A stretch of DNA of 64,000 bases from Pseudomonas sp. URIL14HWK12:I12 (GCF_003097135.1 NZ_QEQL01000001.1:1302001-1366000); one strand, 5' to 3'. Numbered from the stretch's first letter, positions 1-9,547 are shown. Numbers and translations are program-made. Notes: generated by a model from the letters alone, not told the origin.

Positions 1-485
1 GTTGGCTGGGGCTGTCGCTCGCGCTGGCAGGCCTGGCCTTGGTGGTGCTGCAAGGGCTGCTCAAGGCGCAGCTGTCGCTGCCGGGCGTGGCTTTCGCCTT
101 GCTGGCGCTGGCCTGCATGACCGGCGGCGCGATCCTGCAAAAGCGCCAGGCACTGCCCCCCACCCAGGTGCTGCCGCTGCAATACGCCGTCAGCCTGGTG
201 ATGTGCCTGGCCTGCGTGCCGTTCAAACCCTTCCACGTTGAATGGGTAGCCGGCTTCATCGTTCCGATGCTGTGGCTGGGCCTGGCCATTTCGGTGGGCG
301 CGCAGCTGCTGCTCTACCGCATGATCGGCAGTGGCAACCTGGTCAACGTGACCAGCCTGTTCTATCTCGTGCCCGTGGTCACGGCTCTGCTGGACTGGCT
401 GGTGCTGGGCAATGCCCTAGGCGGGCTGGCGCTACTGGGCATGGCCGGCGTGCTGGGCGGCCTGGCCCTGGTGTTCAAGGGCTGA
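1..485 (+). CDS. DMT-superfamily (EamA) permease, C-terminal part
   Basis: This is the end of a gene that begins before the window; the frame is open from base 3. The visible 160 residues are almost entirely hydrophobic and contain about five membrane spans, including a GGAILQKR segment and the SLFYLVPVVTALLDW block that is typical of the second EamA repeat. EamA proteins are inner-membrane exporters of small metabolites or amino acids; the substrate cannot be told from this fragment. Its last 11 bases overlap the end of the convergent LysR gene. Confidence 0.8.
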   Translation, partial: WLGLSLALAGLALVVLQGLLKAQLSLPGVAFALLALACMTGGAILQKRQALPPTQVLPLQYAVSLVMCLACVPFKPFHVEWVAGFIVPMLWLGLAISVGAQLLLYRMIGSGNLVNVTSLFYLVPVVTALLDWLVLGNALGGLALLGMAGVLGGLALVFKG

Positions 486-1329
486 GCAAGGCGACCAGCG
501 CATTGAGCGCCGGGGTCTGCAGGCCCCGGCGCCATACCAGGCAGATGGGAATACCGCAGAAGGCGCCGCCCACATCATGCACTTGCACCGAGGCCTGAGC
601 AGGTAGCGTCTCCAGCAGGCTGCGCGGCACCAGCGCAAGGCCGGAGCCGGCCGATACGCAGGCGACCATGCCGTGGTAGCTCTCCATCTCGAAGATCCGA
701 CCAGGGGTGGCCTGGTCGCGCATGAACCATTCCTCGAACAGCCGCCGGTACGAGCAGTTGGCTCGAAAGGCGTAGATGTTGCGGCCATTCACCTCGCTGG
801 CGCGGCGAATCGGCGGGTGCTCCAGTGCCGAGATCAACACCAGGTTCTCCTCGAACACTGCGCAGCCTTCCAGCGCCGGGTGATGCACCGGGCCGTCGAC
901 GAAAGCACCGGCCATGCGCCCTGCAATCACTGCGTCGAGCAACTCGCCGGAAGGGCCGGTAGAGAGGTCCAGCTCAACCTTGGGGTGGCGCTGGTGAAAG
1001 GTGGCCAGCACCGGGGGCATGCGCACTGCGGCAATGCTCTCCAGCGCACCAAGGGCTAGCACGCCCATGGGCTCTTGCCCGTTCACCGATAGCCGCGCTT
1101 CTTCCACCAGCGCCAGGATGCGCCGGGTGTAATCAAGAAAGCCCGCACCTGCTGGCGACAAGCGCAAGCGCATTTTCTCGCGGATGAACAGGTCATTGCC
1201 CAATTCAGCTTCCAGCTGCTTGAGCCGCGTCGTCACGTTCGATGGCACGCGGTGCAGGCGCTCGGCCGCGCCGTTGACGCTGCCGCTGTCGGCAACCGCC
1301 TGAAAGATTTCGAGCTGCGAAAGGTCCAC
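475..1329 (-). CDS. ptrR: LysR-family regulator, PtrR-like
   Basis: A 284-residue LysR-type regulator of normal family length. An N-terminal winged helix-turn-helix (about residues 1-60, with SGSVNGAAERLHRVPSNVT and VTTRLKQLE) is followed by a substrate-binding-like effector domain. It is divergent from the adjacent semialdehyde dehydrogenase gene with about 105 bases between the starts. In E. coli the LysR protein YneJ (PtrR) is likewise next to sad (yneI) and controls putrescine-related use of succinate semialdehyde, so the pairing suggests the same role here. The symbol rests on this synteny and on sequence recognition, and the effector is inferred. Confidence 0.72.
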   Translation of the reverse strand: MDLSQLEIFQAVADSGSVNGAAERLHRVPSNVTTRLKQLEAELGNDLFIREKMRLRLSPAGAGFLDYTRRILALVEEARLSVNGQEPMGVLALGALESIAAVRMPPVLATFHQRHPKVELDLSTGPSGELLDAVIAGRMAGAFVDGPVHHPALEGCAVFEENLVLISALEHPPIRRASEVNGRNIYAFRANCSYRRLFEEWFMRDQATPGRIFEMESYHGMVACVSAGSGLALVPRSLLETLPAQASVQVHDVGGAFCGIPICLVWRRGLQTPALNALVALLSP

Positions 1330-1350
1330 GGCCAGAGATTCTCCCTGAAA

Positions 1351-1373
1351 GAATATTTCGCTCAGTATTATTC
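1351..1373. promoter_or_regulatory. Inverted repeat between ptrR and sad, possible LysR operator
   Basis: GAATA (1351-1355) and TATTC (1369-1373) form an AT-rich interrupted dyad in the roughly 105-base divergent promoter region. Its position fits a LysR activator and autorepressor site. The arms are only 5 bases, so this is a weak candidate. Confidence 0.3.
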
Positions 1374-1433
1374 AGTAACACTGACACCTCAAGGGGTCGT
1401 AGCCTTGTTTCATTGCCACAGAGGAGGCTCGCC

Positions 1434-2810
1434 ATGACTGCCCACGCTATCTCCCGCAACCCCCACAGCGGTGAGGAACTTGCTCGTTATCCGTTCGAAA
1501 GCGACGCCCAGCTAGACACCGCCCTGGCCGGCACCGCAGCAGCCCAACGCCAGTGGGCGCGCACCCCGCTCGCCCAGCGCGTTCAGGTATTGCAGCAACT
1601 GGCCCAGGCCCTGCTTGCACGGCTGGAGCCGCTGGCGCAGATGATCACCGCTGAAATGGGCAAACCCATCGCCCAGGCCCGCGCCGAGGTGCAGAAGTGC
1701 GCGGCCATGAGCCAGTGGTACGCCGAGCACGGCCCAGCCTTTCTCGCCCCGCAACCGGCACCGGTGGCGGGCCAGCGCGCCTGGTTGGAGTTTCGCCCGC
1801 TGGGCACCGTGCTGGCCGTGATGCCGTGGAACTTCCCCCTGTGGCAAGTGCTGCGCGGGGCAGTGCCGATGCTGCTGGCCGGCAACGCCTATATGCTCAA
1901 ACACGCGCCCAATGTGATGGGCAGCGCCTACCTGCTGAGGGAAGTGTTTGAGCACACCGACCTACCCGCTGGTGCCTTCGAAGTGATCAACGTGGAGCCG
2001 GCCGGGGTCTCCCGCGCCATTGCCGACCCGCGTATCGCGGCGGTGGCGGTCACCGGCAGCGGCCGGGCCGGGGCAGCCATTGCCGCGCAGGCCGGCGCTG
2101 TGTTGAAAAAATGCATTCTCGAACTCGGCGGCAGCGACCCGTTCATCGTGCTCGAAGGCTGCGACCTGGACGCTGCCGTGCAATCGGCTGTGGTCGGCCG
2201 CTACCAGAACACCGGCCAAGTGTGCATGGCGGCCAAGCGCTTGATCGTCGAGCAGAACATCGCCGAGGCCTTCCAGGCCAAATTCCTGGAAGCGGTGCGG
2301 GCACTCAAGGTCGGTGACCCGACTGCCGAAGAACACTACATCGGCCCCATGGCGCGCTACGACCTCCGTGACGAGCTGCATGGCCAGGTCAGTGCCTCGC
2401 TGGAACAGGGCGCCAGCCTCTTGCTGGGCGGCGAGCCGTTGCCGGGTGTGGGCAACTACTACGCCCCGACGGTGCTGGGCAATGTGCAGCCGCACATGGT
2501 CGCCTTCCGCCAGGAACTGTTCGGCCCGGTAGCGGCATTGATCAGCGCCCGTGATGCCGAGCATGCGCTGGAGCTGGCCAACGACAGCGACTTCGGCCTA
2601 TGCGCCACGGTCTGGGGGCCGGCCGAACCGGCTACCGAGGCATTGGCCGCGCGCCTGGAGACCGGTGGGGTATTCATCAACGGCAACGCCGCCTCCGACC
2701 CGCGCATTGTGGTCGGTGGGGTGAAGCAAAGCGGCTATGGGCGCGAGCTCTCCAGCTACGGCGTTCATGAATTTTGCAACGTGCAAACCGTGTGGGTGGG
2801 GCGCCGGTAA
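1434..2810 (+). CDS. sad: NAD(P)-dependent succinate semialdehyde dehydrogenase, Sad type
   Basis: A 458-residue aldehyde dehydrogenase that oxidises succinate semialdehyde to succinate, the last step of the putrescine/GABA route. Visible landmarks are the PWNFPLWQV segment, the Rossmann-type VAVTGSGRAG, the general-base glutamate in LELGGSDPF, and the catalytic cysteine in NTGQVCMAAKR. The start chosen is the ATG at 1434, which has GAGGAGG a few bases upstream; a longer frame starting at 1413 has no such site. Length and motifs fit the shorter Sad/YneI branch rather than GabD (about 480 residues). The divergent PtrR-like regulator supports this. Other semialdehydes are possible substrates. 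Confidence 0.82.
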   Translation: MTAHAISRNPHSGEELARYPFESDAQLDTALAGTAAAQRQWARTPLAQRVQVLQQLAQALLARLEPLAQMITAEMGKPIAQARAEVQKCAAMSQWYAEHGPAFLAPQPAPVAGQRAWLEFRPLGTVLAVMPWNFPLWQVLRGAVPMLLAGNAYMLKHAPNVMGSAYLLREVFEHTDLPAGAFEVINVEPAGVSRAIADPRIAAVAVTGSGRAGAAIAAQAGAVLKKCILELGGSDPFIVLEGCDLDAAVQSAVVGRYQNTGQVCMAAKRLIVEQNIAEAFQAKFLEAVRALKVGDPTAEEHYIGPMARYDLRDELHGQVSASLEQGASLLLGGEPLPGVGNYYAPTVLGNVQPHMVAFRQELFGPVAALISARDAEHALELANDSDFGLCATVWGPAEPATEALAARLETGGVFINGNAASDPRIVVGGVKQSGYGRELSSYGVHEFCNVQTVWVGRR

Positions 2811-2843
2811 CGCAAACGTCACATTACGCTCCTAGGTTTAGAG

Positions 2844-2876
2844 CCGGCGGCTATATTTCAACTAGATGTCCGCCGG
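2844..2876. promoter_or_regulatory. Inverted repeat upstream of the ABC importer operon
   Basis: CCGGCGG (2844-2850) and CCGCCGG (2870-2876) are a perfect 7-bp dyad separated by 19 bases, lying between the sad stop and the importer start at 2904. It could be a stem that ends sad transcription, although no T-run follows, or an operator for the importer operon. Confidence 0.35.
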
Positions 2877-2903
2877 TTCACGACCTTTCACCAGGAGCAA
2901 CGA

Positions 2904-3962
2904 ATGAATAAGCGCTTGTTGGCTGCACTGTTCGGTTCCACCCTCGCACTTTCTCCACTGGCCATGGCCGCTGACCTCTCGGCGCTGGAGAGCGATGCGA
3001 AAAAAGAAGGCCAGGTCAACAGCGTAGGCATGCCCGACAGCTGGGCCAACTGGAAAGGCACCTGGGACGACCTGGCGCGTCTATACGGCCTCAAGCACGT
3101 CGACACCGACATGAGCTCGGCACAGGAGATCGCCAAGTTCGACGCCGAGAAAGACAACGCCAGCGCCGACATCGGCGACGTAGGCGCCGCCTTCGGCCCG
3201 ATCGCCAAGGCCAAGGGCGTGACCCAACCCTACATCCCCAGCACCTTCGACCAGGTGCCGGCATGGGCCAAGGACAAGGACGGCCACTGGATGCTGGCCT
3301 ACACCGGCACCATCGCCTTCATCATCAACAAAGACCTCGTCAAGGATGCCGACACCCCGAAGAGCTGGCACGACCTGGAAAAGGGCACCTACAAGGTCGC
3401 CATCGGTGACGTCAGCACCGCTGCCCAGGCGGCCAACGGTGTGCTCGCCGCCGCCATGGCCTATAACGGCGACGAGAGCAACCTGGCGCCGGGCCTGGCG
3501 CTGTTCACAAAACTGGCCCAGCAAGGGCGGCTATCGCTGGCCAACCCGACCATACAGACCCTGGAAAAAGGCGAGGTGGAAGTGGGCGTAGTCTGGGACT
3601 TCAACGGCCTAAGCTACCGCGAGCAGATCGACCCCAAGCGCTTTGAAGTGCTGATCCCCTCCGACGGCTCGGTGATTTCCGGCTACACCACACTGATCAA
3701 CAAGTACGCCAAGCACCCCAATGCGGCGAAACTTGCCCGTGAATATATCTTCAGCGACGCTGGCCAGATCAACCTCGCCCGCGGCCATGCCCGGCCGATC
3801 CGAGCCGAACACCTGAAGTTGCCCGAGGATGTACAGGCCAAGTTGCTGCCCAACGAGCAGTACAAGAACGTGAAGCCGATCGAGAATGCCGAAGCTTGGG
3901 AGAAAAGCTCGAAGGCCTTGCCGCAGCAGTGGAATGAGCAGGTCATCGTCGAGATGAAGTGA
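2904..3962 (+). CDS. Periplasmic ABC-importer binding protein (PotD/AfuA-like)
   Basis: A 352-residue extracytoplasmic solute-binding protein. It opens with a clear Sec signal peptide (MNKRLLAALFGSTLALS, probable cleavage after AMA before AD). The body has the type of fold used for polyamines, phosphonates or ferric iron, with DIGDVGAAFGP and YTGTIAFIIN segments near the ligand cleft. GGAG lies just upstream of the ATG. It heads an operon with two permeases, an ATPase and a HAD phosphatase. I cannot decide the ligand. The nearby putrescine-type pair sad/ptrR hints at a polyamine-related compound, while the HAD enzyme hints at an organophosphate. Confidence 0.78.
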   Translation: MNKRLLAALFGSTLALSPLAMAADLSALESDAKKEGQVNSVGMPDSWANWKGTWDDLARLYGLKHVDTDMSSAQEIAKFDAEKDNASADIGDVGAAFGPIAKAKGVTQPYIPSTFDQVPAWAKDKDGHWMLAYTGTIAFIINKDLVKDADTPKSWHDLEKGTYKVAIGDVSTAAQAANGVLAAAMAYNGDESNLAPGLALFTKLAQQGRLSLANPTIQTLEKGEVEVGVVWDFNGLSYREQIDPKRFEVLIPSDGSVISGYTTLINKYAKHPNAAKLAREYIFSDAGQINLARGHARPIRAEHLKLPEDVQAKLLPNEQYKNVKPIENAEAWEKSSKALPQQWNEQVIVEMK

Positions 3963-4080
3963 GTTGAGATAAGCCCGTCGCCCGCTACAGCCGGCCTTTA
4001 CCGCAATCAGGATGAGCGCGTGGAGGCCCGCGTGTGCCGGGTGGCGCGCCGTTCCAGAACCCGCCGGAGCCCACCTCATT

Positions 4081-4923
4081 TTGAACACCAAGACCCGCAC
4101 CAAGGGCTGGGCACTGCTGTGCCTGCTGCCCTTCGCCCTGTTCTTCAGCGTTTTTCAGCTCGCCCCACTGGCCTGGGTAGCGATGCACAGCGTGCAAGTA
4201 GACGACGCCTGGAGCCTGGCAAACTTCACCCGTGCCTTTGGCTCGAAATTCTATCGCCAGGCCATGCAGTTCAGCCTGGAGATCAGCGTCTGGTCGAGCC
4301 TGCTGGGGCTGGCCATCGCGTTGCTCGGGAGCGTATCGCTGGCGCGGGTCGATTCTCGCCTGCGCCGCTTCGTCACCGCATTTGCCAACATGACCAGCAA
4401 CTTCGCCGGCGTGCCGTTGGCCTTCGCGTTCATCATCCTGTTGGGCTTCAATGGCGCGATCACCTTGGTGCTCAAGCAAAGCGGGCTACTTGGGGATTTC
4501 AACCTCTACTCCAAAAGCGGGCTGATCCTGGTGTACACCTACTTCCAGATCCCATTGGGGGTGATGCTGCTCTACCCCGCTCTCGACGGCCTGCGCGCCG
4601 ACTGGCGCGAAGCCGCCGCGCTGCTGGGAGCCAACGGCTGGCGCTACTGGTGGCACATCGGTTTGCCAGTGCTGGCCCCGGCATTGCTGGGTACTTTCGT
4701 CATTCTGCTGGCCAATGCGCTGGGAGCCTATGCCACCGTGTACGCCCTCACTACCGGCAACTTCAACGTGCTGCCGATCCGTATCGCGGCGATGGTGGCC
4801 GGTGACATTTCGCTGGACCCGAACATGGCAAGCGCCCTGGCCATCATCCTGGTAGGGATGATGGCGCTGGTGACGCTGGTGCATCAGTGGATGCTGCGCA
4901 GGAGCTACCATGGGAAACGCTGA
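4081..4923 (+). CDS. ABC importer permease 1 (PotB-like)
   Basis: A 280-residue inner-membrane permease with about six hydrophobic spans and the EAA-type cytoplasmic loop (EAAALLGANGWRYWW) that contacts the ATPase. The reading frame is open from further upstream, but family alignment begins at the TTG at 4081 (LNTKTRTKGWALL), which has GGAG 11 bases before it, so a TTG start is preferred over 4012. Its 3' end overlaps the next permease by 14 bases, implying translational coupling. It pairs with the permease at 4910-5713 to form the channel. Confidence 0.75.
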   Translation: MNTKTRTKGWALLCLLPFALFFSVFQLAPLAWVAMHSVQVDDAWSLANFTRAFGSKFYRQAMQFSLEISVWSSLLGLAIALLGSVSLARVDSRLRRFVTAFANMTSNFAGVPLAFAFIILLGFNGAITLVLKQSGLLGDFNLYSKSGLILVYTYFQIPLGVMLLYPALDGLRADWREAAALLGANGWRYWWHIGLPVLAPALLGTFVILLANALGAYATVYALTTGNFNVLPIRIAAMVAGDISLDPNMASALAIILVGMMALVTLVHQWMLRRSYHGKR

Positions 4924-5713
4924 AAGCCGCACTGCCAGGCTGTACCACCGCGCCGTGGTGTGGCTGCTGTTTTTGATTCTGCTGCTGCCCTTGGCCGGCA
5001 CCCTGCTCTATTCGCTGGCCACCAGTTGGTCTGCCACCGTGTTACCCAGCGGGTTGACCCTGAAGTGGTACCTGGCGCTGTGGAGCGACACACGGTTCCT
5101 GACAGCCTTTGGCCATTCTGTACTGGTGTGCGTGGGGTCGCTGGTGCTGGCCACGCTGTTGATCCTGCCGTTGCTGTTCGCCGTTCATTATCACTTCCCC
5201 CGCCTGGACGGGCTGATGAACGTGCTGATCCTGCTGCCCTTCGCGGTGCCGCCAGTGGTCTCGGCGGTAGGGCTGCTGCAGTTGTATGGCTCCGGCCCGC
5301 TGGCCATGACCGGTACGCCGTGGATTCTGATCGGCTGCTACTTCACCGTCGCCCTGCCGTTCATGTACCGAGCCATCTCCAACAACCTGCAGGCGATCAA
5401 CCTGCGCGACCTGATGGACGCCGCGCAATTGCTGGGCGCCAGCCCCCTTAAAGCAGCGCTGCTGGTGGTGCTGCCGAACCTGCGCAAAGGCCTGATGGTT
5501 GCGCTGCTGCTGTCGTTTTCGTTCCTGTTTGGCGAGTTCGTGTTCGCCAACCTGCTGGTGGGCACACAGTACGAAACCCTTCAGGTGTACCTGAACAACA
5601 TGCGCAACAGCACTGGGCACATCAACAGCGCGCTGGTGATCTCCTACTTCTTCTTCGTGCTGGTGGTGACCTGGCTCGCCACTTTCCTCAACCGCGATCA
5701 GGGCAGCCACTGA
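4910..5713 (+). CDS. ABC importer permease 2 (PotC-like)
   Basis: A 267-residue binding-protein-dependent transport permease. The ATG sits inside the end of the preceding gene, directly after AGGAG. Six hydrophobic spans can be drawn, with the EAA-like loop at DLMDAAQLLGASPLKA. PotC-type proteins form a heterodimer with the PotB-type partner encoded immediately upstream. The stop is followed one base later by the ATPase start, so the operon is tight. Confidence 0.78.
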   Translation: MGNAESRTARLYHRAVVWLLFLILLLPLAGTLLYSLATSWSATVLPSGLTLKWYLALWSDTRFLTAFGHSVLVCVGSLVLATLLILPLLFAVHYHFPRLDGLMNVLILLPFAVPPVVSAVGLLQLYGSGPLAMTGTPWILIGCYFTVALPFMYRAISNNLQAINLRDLMDAAQLLGASPLKAALLVVLPNLRKGLMVALLLSFSFLFGEFVFANLLVGTQYETLQVYLNNMRNSTGHINSALVISYFFFVLVVTWLATFLNRDQGSH

Positions 5714-5714
5714 C

Positions 5715-6704
5715 ATGAGCTTCATGAGCGTCGACAACCTGCACAAACGCTACGGCGGCACCAGCGTCTTCACCGACATCAACCTCAGCGTGGCCCAGGG
5801 CGAATTCGTTACATTGCTCGGCCCCTCCGGCTGCGGTAAATCCACCCTGTTGCGCTGCATCGCCGGGCTCACGGCAGTAGACAGCGGGAGCATTCTTCTG
5901 GCCGGCCAGAACATCACCGCCCAAAGCCCCCAGCAACGGGGGATTGGCATGGTCTTCCAGAGCTATGCGCTGTTTCCCAACATGACCGTGGAGCAGAACG
6001 CCGCGTTCGGCCTGCGTATGCAGAAGGTGAACAGCACCGAGCGCCGCCAGCGCGTGGCCGAGGTACTGAAGCTTGTAGAGCTGGACAGCTTCGCCGGGCG
6101 TTACCCGCACCAGCTTTCCGGGGGCCAGAGCCAACGCGTGGCCCTGGCCCGCTCGCTGGTCACTCGGCCGCGCCTGCTGTTGCTCGACGAGCCGCTGTCA
6201 GCGCTGGATGCGCGTATTCGCCGGCACCTGCGCGAGCAGATCCGCGCGATCCAGCAGGAGTTGGGGTTGACCACGCTGTTTGTGACGCACGATCAGGAAG
6301 AAGCCCTGACGCTGTCGGACCGTATCGTGCTGATGAACAAGGGCCAGATCGTTCAGAGCGGGGACGCCCAAAGCCTGTACACCGCGCCGGTGGATGCCTT
6401 CGCCGCAGGCTTCATTGGCAACTACAACCTGCTCGACGCCGCCAGCGCCAGCCGCTTGCTCGGCCGCCCCGCCAGCGGCCAATTGGCTATCCGCCCCGAG
6501 GCCATCGGGCTGGTGCCGGACGCCGAAGGCCAGGCGCAAATTCTTGGCCATAGCCTGCTCGGCAATGTGATTCGCTACCGGGTAGAAGCCCAAGGGGTGA
6601 CGCTGCGGGTAGATGTGCTCAACCGCGCAGCGTCAGACCTGTATGCTGATGGCACCCGCGTACGCCTGCTGATCGATCCGGCAGCGCTGCGCGAAGTGGC
6701 CTGA
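5715..6704 (+). CDS. ABC importer ATP-binding protein (PotA-like)
   Basis: A 329-residue importer ATPase. Walker A is GPSGCGKST (about residues 37-45), the Q-loop is VFQSYALFP, the signature is LSGGQSQRVALARSL, Walker B is LLLLDEPLSALD and the switch histidine is in FVTHDQEEA. The C-terminal third (IRPEAIGLV onward) is a TOBE-like regulatory region, as in PotA, FbpC and PhnT. It powers the two permeases upstream. A start one base after the previous stop indicates co-translation. Confidence 0.82.
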   Translation: MSFMSVDNLHKRYGGTSVFTDINLSVAQGEFVTLLGPSGCGKSTLLRCIAGLTAVDSGSILLAGQNITAQSPQQRGIGMVFQSYALFPNMTVEQNAAFGLRMQKVNSTERRQRVAEVLKLVELDSFAGRYPHQLSGGQSQRVALARSLVTRPRLLLLDEPLSALDARIRRHLREQIRAIQQELGLTTLFVTHDQEEALTLSDRIVLMNKGQIVQSGDAQSLYTAPVDAFAAGFIGNYNLLDAASASRLLGRPASGQLAIRPEAIGLVPDAEGQAQILGHSLLGNVIRYRVEAQGVTLRVDVLNRAASDLYADGTRVRLLIDPAALREVA

Positions 6705-6731
6705 CTTTCAGCATGAAGGAGCTTTGATTCT

Positions 6732-7385
6732 ATGCCTTTGGCGATTTTCGACCTGGACGATACCCTGATCGACGGTGACAGCTCGGCGCTGTGGAACGAG
6801 CAGATGGCGCGGCTGGGCTGGGTGGACCCGACCGCCTTCGTCGAGCAAAGCGAAGCGCTGATGCGTGCCTATCACGCAGGCGAACTGTCGATGGAGCAGT
6901 TCATGGCCTTTGCCCTGGAGCCGATGATCGGCCGCAGCGAAGAGGAGATCGCGCACTTGGTGGAGCCGTGGGTCGAAGAGGTGATCGAGCCATTGATCCA
7001 CAGCGACGCCACCCGGGTGATCGCCCACCACCGTAGCCTGGGCAACCGCATTGTGGTGATCTCGGCCACTGCGCGCTTCCTGGTGGCCCCGATCGCCGCA
7101 CGCATCGGTATCGACGACGTGCTGGCGATCGACTGTGAAATCGCCCACGGCGTTTACAGCGGCCGCACCCAAGGCATCCTCACCTACCGCGAAGGCAAGG
7201 TGGCGCGGCTGGAACAATGGCTGGCAGACGAAGGCGAAACGCTCGAAGGCGCGAGCTTTTTCTCGGATTCACGCAACGACCTGCCCCTGCTGCAAGCCGT
7301 GGCCCACCCCCAGGCAGTGAACCCTGACCCCACCTTGCGCGCCCACGCAGAACAGGCCGGCTGGCCCATCCATCACTGGCGCTGA
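6732..7385 (+). CDS. HAD-IB family phosphatase
   Basis: A 217-residue haloacid-dehalogenase-superfamily hydrolase. Motif I is FDLDDTLIDGD with both aspartates, motif II is VVISAT, and motif IV is FFSDSRNDLPLL. HAD-IB enzymes such as SerB relatives cleave phosphomonoesters. It is the last gene of the importer operon, 27 bases after the ATPase, so it may process the imported compound; this is inferred from position only. Its last 13 bases overlap the convergent DTW gene. Confidence 0.78.
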   Translation: MPLAIFDLDDTLIDGDSSALWNEQMARLGWVDPTAFVEQSEALMRAYHAGELSMEQFMAFALEPMIGRSEEEIAHLVEPWVEEVIEPLIHSDATRVIAHHRSLGNRIVVISATARFLVAPIAARIGIDDVLAIDCEIAHGVYSGRTQGILTYREGKVARLEQWLADEGETLEGASFFSDSRNDLPLLQAVAHPQAVNPDPTLRAHAEQAGWPIHHWR

Positions 7386-7954
7386 TGATTGCGCGCGTAG
7401 GTCTCGGCACCCATGGCGCGGATCTGCCCTTCGATCAGGGCATCGAAGGGCTTGAGCAAGTCGGTGAACTGCGCAGGCGCTTCCAGTTGCTCCAACGCCT
7501 GCACGATGGCCTCGACCGTTGCCAGGGCGCCGGGCCCGGGCGCCTTGCGCAAGCGGTAATTGGAAGGGCCGGTGGCACTGAGGCTGACCCTGGGCAACGC
7601 CGCCAGTGTTGGGTTCAGGTGCAGCAGCAGACGTGCCTTGCGCCACGTGCCATCGGGCACGATGAGCAGCCGCGGGCTGTCATCAGGCTCGGTGCTGGGT
7701 TCTGGCTCGCCAGGGAAGAGCAGGCACGGCCGATAGCCCGGCCGCTGCCACAGTGATGCGTCGAAACGCTCCCCTACCACCAACTCGGCATTGGCAAGGC
7801 CCAGCACTGCCAGGCGCGCCGTATTGAGCGCATGCCCCGCCTCGCTGGGGTGCTGAAGCACCAGCACCCGGGTGCGGCTCTGAAGGTTCGGAATCAGCCC
7901 GCACAAGCAGTGCCCCTGGGGCCGGCCGCACCGGTCACAACACACCCGCGGCAT
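7373..7954 (-). CDS. DTW-domain tRNA-uridine aminocarboxypropyltransferase-like protein
   Basis: A 193-residue DTW-domain protein. An N-terminal zinc-binding cluster (CCDRCGRPQGHCLCG) precedes the SAM-binding core, which carries the family motif as PDGTWRKAR, and a later NYRLRK block. Members such as E. coli TapT (YfiP) add the acp group of SAM to uridine 47 of tRNA. The start is set at the ATG at 7954 because AGGAGGGG lies just before it; earlier in-frame GTG and ATG codons lie upstream of that ribosome-binding site. The RNA target is taken from the family. Confidence 0.78.
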   Translation of the reverse strand: MPRVCCDRCGRPQGHCLCGLIPNLQSRTRVLVLQHPSEAGHALNTARLAVLGLANAELVVGERFDASLWQRPGYRPCLLFPGEPEPSTEPDDSPRLLIVPDGTWRKARLLLHLNPTLAALPRVSLSATGPSNYRLRKAPGPGALATVEAIVQALEQLEAPAQFTDLLKPFDALIEGQIRAMGAETYARNHQRQ

Positions 7955-7981
7955 CACCCCTCCTGTCATCACGCCAAGGCT

Positions 7982-9547
7982 TCAACGGCTGAAGCGCTCA
8001 GCCAGGCCATGCAGGTAACCGGCCATGCGCTCCAGCTCTTCGCTGATACGTGCGCCGTCACGGGCCTGGTTGGCGCTGTCATCGCACAATTGCGCGATGC
8101 GGGTGATCTGCTGGTTGATGTCCTCGGCCACGTGGCTCTGTTGCTCGGAGGCCGTTGCCATCTGCAGGCTCATGGCGGTGATACGAGCGATGGCTTCGGT
8201 GATGCCGTCCAGTGCGCGCTTGACCGCCTCGACGCTGTGCATGCTCTGGCTGGAGATCTGCTCGCCGCGCCCGGCCGTGGCCACCGCGCGGTCGGCGCCT
8301 TCACGCAGGCTGGCGATGATCTGGTGGATCTGCTCGGTCGAGGTACGCGTGCGCAGCGCCAGCTGGCGCACTTCGTCGGCCACTACCGCAAAGCCCCGGC
8401 CTTGCTCGCCGGCCCGGGCAGCCTCGATGGCGGCGTTGAGGGCCAGCAGGTTGGTCTGCTCGGCGATGCCGGTAATCACGTCGGCCACACTGCCAATGCT
8501 CTGGGTTTGTTCAGCCAGGGCGTTGACTGCCTGGCCGATGTCACTCACCGCTTCAGCCATTTGCTGCATCGCGCCGAGGCTGCCACTGGCCAGGCCGCTG
8601 CCATCACGGGCCAGGCGATCGGCTTCGGTGGCCGCCGAGGCGGTGGCTTGCACGTTCTGCGCAACCTCCTGGATGGTTGCGGCCATCTCGGCTATAGCAG
8701 TGGCCGACTGGTCGGTTTCGCTGCGCTGGCGCTCCAATGCCTGGGCCTGGCTGCCGGAAAGCTTTGACGACTCCGCCGCGCGCTGGCGCACGTTCTCGCC
8801 GGCGTCCACCAGGCGTGTCAGTGCTGTCTGCAGCCGGGCCTCTTCACTGAACAGGGCCAGGTCGAGCTGCGCCTGGGCGCCGGGCTGGTCGCTGTAGGTC
8901 AGCGCCACCAGCGGGCTGGTGAAGGCCTTGGGGTGGTCAGCCAGGCTGCGGCGCACGGCCCGCCCCGGGGCCATGAAGTGCAGCGTCGCGCAAACGGCAA
9001 CGCCTAGCAAGGTCAGCCCGAGCGTGGCCGCGGGCGGCAGCCAGGCATAGCCGGCCAGCGCCGCGGCCGCGGTGGCGAGGTAAGGTGCGCAGGCGGCCAG
9101 CCCGTGGCCCAGCCTGGCGCTGGCCGCCTGCGCACTTTTGCCGGCCCGCAGCCGCGCATACAGCGCGCTGGCGCGGCGTACCTGATCGCGGCTGGGCAGT
9201 GTGCGCACTGACTCGAAGCCTGCGATGCGGCCATGCTCGTAGATGGCGGTGACGTAGGCGCTCACCCAGTAGTAATCGCCGTTCTTGGCCCGGTTCTTCA
9301 CCACGCCCATCCAGGGCTTGCCTTGCTTGAGGGTATCCCACATGTGTTCGAACACCGAGGCCGGCATGTCAGGGTGGCGCACGATGTTGTGAGGTTGGCC
9401 GAGCAGCTCTTCGTAGGTGAAGCCGCTCAGGGTCACGAAGGCGTCGTTACAGTAGGTGATGCGGCTGTCGAGATCAGTGGTGGAGATCAGCCGCTGCTCG
9501 GCGGGGAAGGTACGCTCCTGATCGGTCACGGGCAGGTTGGTACGCAT
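7982..9547 (-). CDS. aer: Aerotaxis receptor Aer (PAS chemoreceptor)
   Basis: A 521-residue redox and energy taxis receptor. The N-terminal PAS domain (about residues 15-115) has [29 protein letters not shown] and [12 protein letters not shown], which closely parallel E. coli Aer, whose PAS holds FAD. Two hydrophobic stretches at about 150-195 form the membrane anchor. The C-terminal half is a methyl-accepting signalling domain with the conserved hairpin tip ([20 protein letters not shown]). Aer senses respiratory state from the cytoplasm and signals to CheW/CheA. P. putida strains carry more than one Aer; which paralogue this is cannot be told. Confidence 0.88.
   Translation of the reverse strand: MRTNLPVTDQERTFPAEQRLISTTDLDSRITYCNDAFVTLSGFTYEELLGQPHNIVRHPDMPASVFEHMWDTLKQGKPWMGVVKNRAKNGDYYWVSAYVTAIYEHGRIAGFESVRTLPSRDQVRRASALYARLRAGKSAQAASARLGHGLAACAPYLATAAAALAGYAWLPPAATLGLTLLGVAVCATLHFMAPGRAVRRSLADHPKAFTSPLVALTYSDQPGAQAQLDLALFSEEARLQTALTRLVDAGENVRQRAAESSKLSGSQAQALERQRSETDQSATAIAEMAATIQEVAQNVQATASAATEADRLARDGSGLASGSLGAMQQMAEAVSDIGQAVNALAEQTQSIGSVADVITGIAEQTNLLALNAAIEAARAGEQGRGFAVVADEVRQLALRTRTSTEQIHQIIASLREGADRAVATAGRGEQISSQSMHSVEAVKRALDGITEAIARITAMSLQMATASEQQSHVAEDINQQITRIAQLCDDSANQARDGARISEELERMAGYLHGLAERFSR

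Noticed and set aside
7832..8897. Long plus-strand frames opposite the Aer signalling domain
   Set aside because: Antisense shadows of a GC-rich chemoreceptor gene; composition is alanine/serine-rich with no motif. The same applies opposite the other two chemoreceptors.
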